A stretch of DNA of 33,529 nt from Paracamarosporium sp. OC-R06-R3 (taxonomy: Eukaryota; Ascomycota; Dothideomycetes; Pleosporales; Didymosphaeriaceae): positions 1-33,529 of the forward strand of contig JACVRA010000590.1 of NCBI GenBank assembly GCA_019828545.1, given 5' to 3'. Of the stretch, positions 1-9,326 are shown piece after piece. Under the pieces are notes generated by a model. That model saw only the letters and a list, made by a program, of their open reading frames with translations. It did no database searches and had not been told where the DNA came from. The position numbers and the translations under genes were made by a program. How positions within the stretch are numbered: position 1 is the stretch's first letter; every line of letters starts with the position of its first letter.

Positions 1-1
1 C

Positions 2-30
2 GACGTGCATTGACTGCCAAGACACGGTAA
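2..30 (+). repeat. Left copy of a 29-bp terminal inverted repeat
   Basis: Bases 2-30 are the exact reverse complement of bases 33501-33529 at the other end of the window. The match is 29 of 29 and stops sharply: base 31 onward has no similarity to the matching flank of the right copy. It begins GACGTGCATTGACTG and ends GACACGGTAA. A match this long at both extremities is not chance, but the sequence alone cannot tell an element terminus from an assembly artefact. No transposase gene lies next to it. Confidence 0.9.
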
Positions 31-43
31 GGTTTTGCCGGAT

Positions 44-71
44 AAGACATAACAAAGTCAGCTTATGTCTT
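44..71. repeat. Perfect 9-bp-stem hairpin beside the left terminal repeat
   Basis: AAGACATAA (44-52) is followed after a 10-base loop by its exact reverse complement TTATGTCTT (63-71). It starts 14 bases inside the left terminal repeat. No equivalent hairpin was seen at the right end. It is not followed by a T-run, so it does not look like a terminator. Confidence 0.6.
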
Positions 72-1898
72 TGCGAAGGCGCCAGCGTCGTCCGCTCACT
101 CCTTGAACTGAACACAAGCCTGACCACTACATCTATTTTCGATGAAAAGATCGATGCGAACGTTTCACAGACATGAGGGGTAACTATGATGTGTTTTCAG
201 CATTCAGTGGCCAACTACAAGCCGCCGTATGCTTGTGAGTGTCCATCGAGCAGCTCATGCAAAGATCTCCTATATATTACACGCAAATTCATGTATCACC
301 TCGAAGCTTGATGAAGCTTTTTCTTGGATCGAAGTGTTATGAGCACAGCGAGTATGATTCGCATATCTGACTTTGTACTCGTCATGCAAACATTTGCGAG
401 CTTGCGAAAAGTCTTCAATTTGCGGCGACAGAAGAGTGCATGGACCCAGGTCAGCATTTTGTAAAACACACTGATGCACGTTTATGTCTCACAACGCATC
501 GTTCACAACGATGCCGCACGGTACGAAGTCTGCAAAACTCTTGGAAACGCGTTCCTCAATGTGCCCGCCTCGCTCGCAACTTAGGCAAAGCCGATACACC
601 TACATGTCAGTACCCCAACAAGCTAGTACAACTATCGGCGACGATATTGTGAAGATACTGCGCATGAAGCGGGACGGCGGCAAAGAGACAGCCGACAGCA
701 ATGCTGAGGATACACGCAAGTACCATCTTCTCAAACAACTTCTCTGCTAATCGTTCCCCTCCTCTGTCGGCCTCTGATCTATCAGAGTATTCCCACGCGT
801 AGCAGCGTTCAAGGTTAAGGACATCACCACTAAGCCGCTAGTACTACCTGCAACCAAGATACGAACACTAACGAGCTATAACTTGTCTGCATTGTCAAGA
901 TCCGGGGGTGTCTTGTCCAAATCGTGTAGTACTGCTTTGTATACCAAATTAGGAGACGTTGGAGCCAGCCGCACAAGCAGGCTCCAAGTGAGTCCAAGCA
1001 GGCACTGCTGCCGATTTTTTCGGGCTGGGGCAGTGGTTCTACGGGCCTGACGGAAATGCGAACAGATATGTGACTGCTGTAGTCGCGATAGGCCGAAAGG
1101 TCAGATACACCCTCCCTCCTAGGCAGCCGGACAATGTTGTTTGCGCATTAACAGAGAACATACCAAGATTATTGAATAACTGAGAGGTAGAAGCAAAATA
1201 TGGCTCTTTGTATGATATCTTACACACTATATGCGCAGCAGGCGTGTTGTGTCAAGCGGTTCACTATGTTAGCATCGTCCTAACTAAGTTCATCACAATT
1301 GTGGCCACTATCACCAATTTCCACCGCCCGCACTGTGTTCCACTCCCCGTCAAAAAGCTCTCTGTCGCAATATCTTCCCAGTGTATGTACCGTCCCAAGG
1401 GAACAACTTCTGAGAATGTTTAAAAAAGCTTTTCACGTCGCCGATATCGAGTATTCAATTACTGTCTCATAATCCTAATGTACATAGTTCCTATCACGAG
1501 GTGTCTGCATCTACTATAGTTTAGTGTTCGTACGCTGCTACTCTCATAGTTTCTCATACAATGGTCGAGTCAAGCACCAATCACTACTTATCTATGTCCA
1601 CAAATTCTCACTTTTACGCCCTATCCTATTTTCTGGTTGGCCCTCAGCTCATTCCTAATGCGAAAAACTCTACGGTAGAGTAGCATTAAGCCACACCAGA
1701 TGGTGTTTGCTGAAGATTATATGACTCGGATATGGTCCGTGCAGTAGTCCGAGTCGTACATGAAGCAAACAAACCAGTAGCTGTTCCTCTTCTTCCAACA
1801 CCAATACCCAACCTTTGCACTTGCTAGATACGACTCCCAGTTTCCATTTACCACCCGATCCGTTTACTACCTGCAACGACACTGTTATACAAGCTACC
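72..1898. other. Long stretch without a recognised gene
   Basis: Only short open frames occur, the longest being 88 codons at 484-750. None shows a domain, a convincing splice structure or a signal peptide. The last part (about 1500-1898) is presumably the promoter and leader of the 530-aa ORF that follows. An in-frame TGA at 1761-1763 closes that frame upstream. Confidence 0.5.
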
Positions 1899-3491
1899 AT
1901 GTGCACCAACGAGAGTACCACTACACAAAAGCAGGCTAGCGGTCGCTCTCCTCGTTCCCCTTCGACTCCTCCTTTGACTCCTCCTTCGACTCCTCCCTCG
2001 GCTCCTCTCTCGACTCCTCTTTCGACGCTACCTTCGACTCCATCTTCGTCCACAGCTTCATCGGGTAGTTCCATCAAAATTGCTGCACGAGCGCCGTCCT
2101 CTCATTCGCCTTCTCAGACACCCGTTCCCACTTCCTCGAAATCAATACAAGATGCAAGATCCAAGCTTTTGAGCGATGACAATAGGTCGGCGGTATTGCA
2201 GGACCAGCAGGGGGATCACTTGTTGTCCGACATACTATTCGACATGTTGTTCGACATTCTTATCGACTATAAGCTGACAGAATCCGGTTTTCAAAAGACA
2301 CAAAAGTACTACCCAGGTTTAGTTGACTTTGGATGGGCCGATTTGCAGAAGTGGGTCGAGGACGACCTCCGCTTTCCACGTATACTTAAAGCAATGCTCG
2401 ACGAAAACGAAAACCTCGGTATCAACCCAAGCACATTTGCTGCGCTGCACAAGCAACCCGACTACAAATCCGATAAGAAGTGGGGTGACGGTAAAAAACA
2501 GTGGCCTTTGTTCAAGTTATGGGTTCATCACGTCTACGATTATATACTCGATGAGAAGTGGGGTGAGGTTAAAGAGCAGTGGCCTGAATTCTCGTTGTGG
2601 GTTCGTCACGTTTACGATTGCATGCTCAATGAACACACTACTAGCTATGATAACGCAGAATTCTTTGCCATCGCACCATCTAAAGACTTCGTAGTCCACA
2701 AAGAACTTAGCGATTACAAGACCTTCTGCAAGTGGTACGATGCGCGCCACGAGTTGGCACGCCCAATCTTAGGATCGCCCTGGACGATTGAAGGCATGCA
2801 AGACTACATCAGGAAGAGGCTTGAAGGGAAATATCGCGGCAATTTCAATTCCTGGCATACGATCCGAGATGTTTTTGGTTCCGATACCAGCCTACCTATC
2901 GGCCCAGGACAAAGCAATACAAAATTCAATATAATGCCGATGCATTGGAATAGCGACAATATATGGCTTTTGAGTAATAACACGAACGACTCGGACAGCT
3001 CAGATAGTGCAGACGAGATAGACGAGGCAGACGACCCACAAGATGAGACGTATCCAGAAGTTGAAGAACTGGACAGGTCTTTCTTCGCTCTTTGCTCCGG
3101 AGCGAATATATTCTTCGGCCTTCAGATTGGTCATCTGATGGCTATGAGACACACCGGTACAGAATACAAAACTGGAATCCCGGTTGCCCTAGGGATCTCC
3201 GCAACTTCATTCGAGTGCAATGGAATCTATCTTATTCATCCTAAACTCAGCAAACAGAGCCCAATATCGTCACCAGACGACTGTTCCTTAACCGACCTAC
3301 TCAAGAACCAAGCTGGTGTAAAAGTCGCCGGTACGTGGGACAATTTAGTTGGTGGAAATGATTGGCAAGAGAAGAGTGGAATCTTCAATGGGGCGCACTT
3401 TAACGACGTGAAGCTATGTCGCTCTCAATTCTCGACTCAATGCTGGCCACCTGAGTTGAAGGTTGGAGATGTAGAGGAATACAAGCAGTGA
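1899..3491 (+). CDS. Orphan 530-aa protein with a Ser/Thr/Pro-rich N-terminus and a duplicated 26-residue module
   Basis: This is a single open frame of 530 codons. The frame is open from 1764, but the first ATG is at 1899, so I start there. Residues about 19-50 are Ser/Thr/Pro-rich, built from a 12-bp ACTCCT-type repeat (about 1965-2050). Residues 194-219 and 220-245 are tandem copies of one module (K-W-G-x-x-K-x-Q-W-P-x-F-x-L-W-V-x-H-V-Y-D), 17 of 26 residues identical. The rest of the middle is rich in Trp, Tyr, Asp and Lys. An acidic Ser/Asp/Glu stretch precedes a C-terminal region of about 130 residues rich in Gly and Cys. There is no signal peptide, membrane segment or known domain that I recognise. 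Its intactness over 1.6 kb argues for a real gene. Function unknown; it could be a lineage-specific protein of the accessory region. Confidence 0.7.
   Translation: MCTNESTTTQKQASGRSPRSPSTPPLTPPSTPPSAPLSTPLSTLPSTPSSSTASSGSSIKIAARAPSSHSPSQTPVPTSSKSIQDARSKLLSDDNRSAVLQDQQGDHLLSDILFDMLFDILIDYKLTESGFQKTQKYYPGLVDFGWADLQKWVEDDLRFPRILKAMLDENENLGINPSTFAALHKQPDYKSDKKWGDGKKQWPLFKLWVHHVYDYILDEKWGEVKEQWPEFSLWVRHVYDCMLNEHTTSYDNAEFFAIAPSKDFVVHKELSDYKTFCKWYDARHELARPILGSPWTIEGMQDYIRKRLEGKYRGNFNSWHTIRDVFGSDTSLPIGPGQSNTKFNIMPMHWNSDNIWLLSNNTNDSDSSDSADEIDEADDPQDETYPEVEELDRSFFALCSGANIFFGLQIGHLMAMRHTGTEYKTGIPVALGISATSFECNGIYLIHPKLSKQSPISSPDDCSLTDLLKNQAGVKVAGTWDNLVGGNDWQEKSGIFNGAHFNDVKLCRSQFSTQCWPPELKVGDVEEYKQ
2478..2633 (+). 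repeat. Tandem duplication of a 78-bp coding unit
   Basis: Unit 1 is 2478-2555 and unit 2 is 2556-2633. They directly abut, keep frame and share about 61 of 78 bases. Most differences are non-synonymous, so 17 of 26 residues are identical. Conserved positions are mainly Trp, Val, His, Tyr and Asp, suggesting a small helical repeat that has been duplicated and has diverged. Confidence 0.8.
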
Positions 3492-3845
3492 TAAGGGCTC
3501 ATCGGCGTTCTCAGACAACAGCTTGCGTGAGCTACAAGGTTTGTGTCGTTATTGGCATTTGCTTTGTAACCACCTTGATAACAGTTGCTTTGAGGTTGCG
3601 ATGCTACAGACTCATGATCAGCAATGAGAACGTGTGACGGTCAGAATGGAGTTTGACAGATGTTCAAAGATAGATTATCAATATCATTGCTTCCTCTGTC
3701 ACCACCTGCATGGTGTGTGCATCGCTCTGTTTGTACCCGTAGTTTGGTATCGATTTGTTTGTTTTGATAATATATCAGATCGCAATAGAAGCTCTACTCT
3801 CATCCGTGTGCTTGAGACTTATCGTTGCACTCTTTACCAATACTC
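3492..3845. other. Intergenic gap between two orphan genes
   Basis: No gene was recognised here. Short frames of 82 and 70 codons show no domain. The gap probably holds the 3' end of the 530-aa gene and the promoter of the next gene. Confidence 0.4.
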
Positions 3846-4981
3846 ATGGAATCCCATCTATACGCAGAGGAGTGGGACGTAGGCCCCAGGCACTTCAGAG
3901 GACAACATCTGGACAGAGGTCGCAGCAGAGCTCACCAAAAACCATGGGAAGAAAAGGCAGGACTTAGCTTGTTACTCTGGGCTTTCGACATCGAAGTCTG
4001 CTGTGTTGCCTTTGAGAAGGGATTCCTTGAAGTCGGCAAGGATAACAGAAGGCTCAATGGTAAGGGGTTTCCAGACCAAGCGATTCGGGACTTGATACAG
4101 TAGCTAACTACATTCCAGTCACAAAACAAAGATTCTGCGATAGAGTGTATTGGGAGCTCAACACTGCTTTTGCAGACTGCCTCAAAAGAGTCAAGAAGCA
4201 CAATACAAGCGAAGTGAAGAGGGGTCAGCGAGACACTAAAGTCTTTCGAGTTCCAGAGGACAAATACCGGCCTACTTGCTTAAGGGATGAGGATCTATCG
4301 ATGTGTACTATTGGTGTGCTCCTGGAGCTACTCCAAGAGTTTTGCGACAAACAAGTCAAAGAGGTCGAAAAGTTCGCTAAGAAGATCAAAAGTGGCCATC
4401 TGAACAAGGGCCCTCGGTTCCCATCGCAGACCAAGAGGGAGTTACTCGTACAGATGTGTTTCTTGCGCCATTGCGAACCAGGTAAGAGATCTATAACATA
4501 ACGTGAAGGGGACAAATCTAACTTTCTAAGCAAATTTCCCTATGCTCAACGATCTAACGCAAGGTTACGACTCCCAGGTTACTATCCAAAAGAGCTTTAC
4601 AAAACCCTTCGACGTTACATGGAGCAGAGCATAGGAGAATTACAAGATCATGCGGCGGTAGATGCTGATAAGATAGAGGAATGGTGCGCCGAATATTCCT
4701 TTCCAAGGATGATCTTCATATGTTTCCATTGCTGCATCACGGGCGGAACAAGAGAAGACAACGGCTACCTGAGGGGTATACGCGCATCAAGACTTCCAAG
4801 CCGCTTCACGAAAGAGCTTCAACAGTACTGGAAAGAACACAAAGAAGACATCAAGAACAACAACCACAAATCGCTGCCACGCAAGTTCAGTAAAGCGGGT
4901 CACCTTGGTCAATCCTATCGCGGCGATAGTTTCGAGCCGCAAGAGTGCTGTCGCACTTGTTGCAGCATCCGTGGGTACTAG
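3846..4981 (+). CDS. Orphan three-exon gene, about 326 aa, with a possible premature stop
   Basis: My exon model is 3846-4059, 4119-4481 and 4578-4981. Intron 1 starts GTAAGG, has a GCTAAC branch site and ends CATTCCAG. Intron 2 starts GTAAGA and ends CTCCCAG. Both preserve one continuous frame. The joined protein is rich in Lys, Arg, Glu and Cys, with several amphipathic stretches and no domain I recognise. The TAG at 4979-4981 ends the model, but the same frame then stays open for 64 more codons to a TGA at 5174-5176. That extension looks protein-like (Pro-rich, then an acidic and Lys-rich helix ending near 5173). So the stop may be a disabling mutation, may lie in an unrecognised intron, or the true C-terminus may simply be at 4978. 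The frame around 3896-3960 is also uncertain, because another frame reads equally well there. Function unknown. Confidence 0.5.
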
Positions 4982-5176
4982 CAGCTGATACCTCCCACTT
5001 CTCCAAGCCCGCCGGAGCACTTGAACCCCCCGGATCAATGCGCAGAGTTCGTGACTCAGTGTGTTTGCAAGAACTTCGAACGTTCAACAACAAGCGGAGA
5101 CACGGCAGATGATGAGCTAAAGCGTCAGCTTCTTTATGAACACCTTGAAGAGTTCAAAGCTTCGCTAGCAGCCTGA
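4982..5176 (+). pseudogene. In-frame continuation beyond the TAG of the preceding orphan gene
   Basis: After the TAG at 4979-4981 the same frame stays open for 64 codons to TGA 5174-5176, with a Pro/Ser-rich start and a helical Glu/Leu/Lys-rich end. From about 4905 to 4975 the frame one base ahead also reads like coding sequence rich in Ala, Val and Ser. Together these suggest either a missed 3' intron or a decaying C-terminus. GTAAAG near 4892 with an AG at about 4984 would be one possible intron, but it leads into a different frame. Confidence 0.35.
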
Positions 5177-8100
5177 CGCTTTGGTATTGAACTATATGTA
5201 CATGTAGAGGACTGTCACTCTTGAACAATGAAATAGATGGGTAGGTGTTAGTGCTAGCTTGAATCTGACTCTGTTGGAAAGTTGACACCATTGTGACCTA
5301 CCGTCCCTACAACTCTGTATACCCATTGTTGTTACTCTACATCGTCACAAGATCATGCCTAGAGCACAATAGAAATCGAGCTACGTAAGGAAATGAAGAA
5401 GGATGTCGAGGCAGTCTTGCGTCGGAACAAGAAGCGGTTGCACGATCGCACGATAAATAAAGCCAAGCGCAAGGTACTTCAGGGAGAATAATACGAGAGC
5501 TTAAAGAGACGACCCATTTCTCGAAGGTGAAGATGAGGTGAAATTCACTACCTTCTTGTACGCGCTCAAAGAGCGGGATAGAGTCGTATTTAATTATTTT
5601 CTAACAATAGCGTTTACAATAGCAGTATATATGCGAACACAGTACATTCCTTTATGGTAGAGATTTCACAGTGTAGCGACTGAGCGAGGAGAGAGACAAC
5701 GAGTGTAAAAGTGATTGTTTGTCCACCCTGTGTCATACGAGTTGCGCCTCTGCGATCTTAGTCCAGACATTTTCGTAGTAATTAAAAGGCTTCATGAAAA
5801 TTGCGAGCAATATTCCCATTCAACCCTGAAATAAAGCCTCTATCACCGCTAGACTTTGTGTTGGCATCCTCAGTCAGCATCCCGTACCCTCACCAATGTT
5901 AAGATACTGGAGAGGTTGTCAGTTTCTGAGACTCCACTGAGAGAGAAGAGAGAGATTGTATTGCTCTTTTTATGCAATGCCAGGACAATCCTTATTTTTC
6001 CCCACAAAGTGTGGCTATCAGCGATGACAACTGGCCACTAGAGCACCTTCAAGTTCCAAGTAACGAAGTGGTCAGTCATCTAGGCAACAAGATAGCTTCT
6101 AAGTGTTTCCTCCAAATTTGCCCCTTCTCCGATGTCAGACTCATTCCCTAGCATTTCCTCCAACAACATGACCTGGTGAGTACGGATCTCTACAAATCTC
6201 CCTCATGACCTGTCACTTGCTGCGTTCACTTCTAGCGCCTACGTTTACCTCCGTAGTCCGCCCCTCAATGTTGACCCCTGACAATGAATCAAAAGTCTGC
6301 TTCAGACCTATTTCTTTTCTGAGTTAAACGTCCGAAGATTGCCTATCTCCACACTTCTAACTTATGACAGTAGAGGATATTCACTCGGATCGTCACCCCT
6401 CACTTTAATTCGATTTCATCGCCATCACCTCATCGATGTTATTGGTAACTCGGCACCCGAACATATATTGGCACTATTATACCTCAGTGATTAAGTGGAA
6501 CGAATACGAGAATGCAGGTACGTTCAACCCACAGTTCGAATCTAGACATTGGGTAGTGGTCAGGATAGTGTGGAGACTGGTAGGATAGGGTCACGCCACG
6601 ATTCCACCCGGATAACCTTGATTTGTCTTGTATGTCCGCTTGAAGTGGGAATGCTGTGACCGTTTAATGGGTCGCCCGGCGGGCCGGTCCACATTTCATC
6701 ACTACCCGGTTTTATGCTTGTGAGGAACAACAACAGACTAGTACTATTCCAGACCAACTGAACATCGTCTAGCAAGTTATGCTGTTAACGTCGGCGTTGC
6801 ACATGACCCTTTGAGCCGTTGGGGGTATTTCAATTCGTATATAGTGGACTAGCGGAGTTCAAGATTGGGTTCAGAGATCACGACAGTGGGTAACCACTCC
6901 GGCCAGCCAGTTGTAACATATGTAAAATGGCTCATGACGCTACAAACTGATCACTGTGGCAAGGCGAGCTTATGTTGGCATTAAAATGAAAGTACCATCC
7001 AGCACATGTATATTGAAGTATCCCATGAGCATATTCGACAGCCACATCGGCTACCGGCTATATCTGAAGATCCTGCCATATAATAAATCGGCAAAAAACA
7101 CACCATGTCCTTGTACATGCATATTTCTAGAAGCCTGGACGAAGTGCAGACCCGTAATCCAATTTACATAGCAGCACATGACTCGAGTCCCGGACCCGCT
7201 TAACGGTCGTATCATGCAGCGCGACGCGATACTTATACGACCAGCTAATATCGACACGACTTGTACATGCCTGATGCAGCCTGCACTCCGTACTAGCTGC
7301 TCCAGCTATATACTCCAAGAGTACTTACCGATCAATGGAAGTCATTGTGATGGGATTTTGACCTAGCTCTAAGGCGATTTCTCCCCACGCTTCGCTCATG
7401 CCGAGCATGGGCGATGACATGGCGAGGGATACGCAAGGTTTCGCTACCAGAATCCAGGACATATTATCCGGGTGCGCAACAATGGTGACATGTCGCCAAT
7501 ACCCAATCCCGCGCATGAGTACTAGAAATCGATTGGACATCACGCCTTTCACACAATCTCACCGATGAAACACAAGCACGCAACAAGAGAAGCCACTTAC
7601 TCGTAGATCTTCTCATGATTTGCCAGCCCGTCAGCTGCCGCAAGAAGAGTATGAGAAGAGAACTTGCTTACGGGACATGCTCCAACACGAACGCAGGATG
7701 CTGAGGCTTTTCACTAATTCCATCGTGTTACCCACGATGGCTTCTTGTGGCTTGATGATGGAAGCTCAGCTGCATCGCACGATGTTGGCGGAAAAATTCT
7801 CTCGGCGCAAGAGCCACAGCTGCACGCGACAATGCAGGTCAGCACATCGAACGCATCAGCAAGAGCCACCTCGTTTTCTTCCGATCACGCTCGGGTGCCC
7901 TGCAGATCCTGACTTCGGAGCGCTAGGGTTTGTGCACTGCCAGGCCCTTCATTCGCTCGTCATGCCAACTTTGCGAACGCGAGTCTGGCGTGCCTTCTGC
8001 AATGCGTCGTCGATGAACATGATCAGGTGCAGGTGAAGACGACGTTGCGATGCTGCAGGATCGCCAAACGTGCGGTTCACGCGAGTCGTGCACTTATGCG

Positions 8101-8411
8101 GGCAGCGGTCGTTCCACTTCGGTACGGTGAACAATCGTACGAGTCCTAATTGTATACAGAGATACTCTTTGAAAGCTACTACGCTGTTGCCGTGCACTCA
8201 CGTCTTTGGCCATAAGCCTCCGACTGACGCCGTCTTCTTCAAATCCTCTTTACCAAACCCCAGCACCTTTCACAATTCACACTGCACTACGGCCCAACGG
8301 CGCCTCAAATCTACGTCCAAACCTTGTGCCCTATTTACGCCAGCGCTAAAAGCATCTCGTCATGCATACAAGTCGCTTCTCTCAATTTTCCAGAAGCCGC
8401 GCCAACGCAAG
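5177..8411. other. Gene-poor region of about 3.2 kb
   Basis: No confident gene is present. A 32-codon ATG frame at 5393-5491 is Lys/Arg-rich and looks like a coding fragment, possibly an exon or relic of the upstream orphan gene. AT-rich sequence lies around 5580-5640. A minus-strand frame of 75 codons (7325-7552) and a plus-strand frame of 138 codons (7620-8036) show no recognisable domain. A short hairpin is at 7720-7740. I see no transposase, reverse transcriptase or RNA gene. Confidence 0.45.
7720..7740. repeat. Perfect 8-bp-stem hairpin with a 5-base loop
   Basis: CCATCGTG (7720-7727) and CACGATGG (7733-7740) are exact reverse complements separated by TTACC. Further CATCG/ACGATG words occur nearby (for example around 7770). 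It has no T-run and no flanking gene that would make it a terminator. Confidence 0.45.
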
Positions 8412-8500
8412 CTGCACCCCGGTTACAGGATAAATCGCATCCTGATCCTGCGGGGTGCAGGCTGGGGGGCGCGTGTAACCCTGATCCTTGCGGGGTTGGC
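8412..8500. repeat. GC-rich hairpin followed by an imperfect second copy
   Basis: CTGCACCCCG (8412-8421) and CGGGGTGCAG (8451-8460) form a perfect 10-bp stem around a 29-base loop, which itself contains AGGAT/ATCCT. The loop and right arm (8441-8456) recur almost exactly at 8480-8496, differing by a one-base insertion. There AACCC and GGGTT arms flank the copy. The unit therefore looks like a tandemly duplicated palindrome. It overlaps a 149-codon plus-strand frame (8070-8519) for which I have no other support. Confidence 0.55.
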
Positions 8501-9326
8501 GAGCGCGGGGTCGTTGTGAGTTGCTGCATGTACTAGATGCGAGAGAGGAAGATGCAGAGAAGATTCTTTAATTTGGGTTGATTGAGGGGACGAGGGTGAG
8601 GTGGGGAGATGCATGAGCGTGGGAGATACCTCGGGAGGTACTTCTGGCATGTGTATCTTCAGATTGTGAGACGAGAGTTTGATCCAGGCGCACCTATAGA
8701 GATTTACACCATCACATATGACATGGTCGTGGAAGAAGCTTGGAGTAGATAGTTTGATTGCTTGTCATGCCAGAGCGGGATGTCGATGATACCTGCATCG
8801 ATACTTGAGAGTACCCCTACTAGCAATCCGAGAGTGGCCTGGTACATCCATCAAAGTACTTTCCCCCAGCGTATTTGGTACCCTGACATGTCTCTGCCCT
8901 GGCGATGACGCGTGTCCACCCATGCAGATCTTATGTTGGAGACTCAACTGCCCTGTGTAATGAATGTAACCCAAATCTGGTGATCTTCTGGAAGATACCT
9001 GCAGCCACCCTTGTAAATAACAGTGGTCGTAAGGCAACGCCTTGTGAAAGGGCATACTGAGCGGGATCTCCGATGCGGAGATTCGAGCCTTTTTGGTTCG
9101 GAGTGTGGATAGAGTTTCCACTCCCATAGATGGCAACTGTCGCCGTGTACCATTCGTGTGGTCGGAGATCACTTGATGTTGGATAGGTACCCACTCTGGT
9201 GTACTTGTAACAGCCACTGATTGCGATGGCTGGTATCGAGATCAAACACAATGTTTTTCTGCCAGGATTTGTATACGCTAATGCTCGCAGTGTCGGTGAT
9301 ATTACAGTTTTCGGGGACTTCTTTCT
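8501..9326. other. Stretch without a recognised gene, downstream of the Zn2Cys6 regulator
   Basis: Several overlapping minus-strand frames occur (up to 150 codons at 8765-9217) with no domain or clear splice chain. Part of this is the 3' untranslated region of the regulator that ends at 9327. It may contain relics of an older gene, but I cannot reconstruct one. Confidence 0.4.

Noticed and set aside
1670..2077. 135-codon minus-strand frame rich in Gly, Glu and Val
   Set aside because: It is the antisense shadow of the Ser/Thr/Pro repeat in the 530-aa gene; the periodic composition comes from the same 12-bp repeat.
6500..6560. Possible tRNA: GTTCGAATC T-loop-like word near 6533
   Set aside because: The flanking five bases on each side do not pair and no A-box or acceptor stem was found.
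8070..8519. 149-codon plus-strand frame with an Arg-rich middle and a short hydrophobic end
   Set aside because: It resembles a mitochondrial leader only loosely and runs through the GC-rich palindromes; the opposite strand is equally open.
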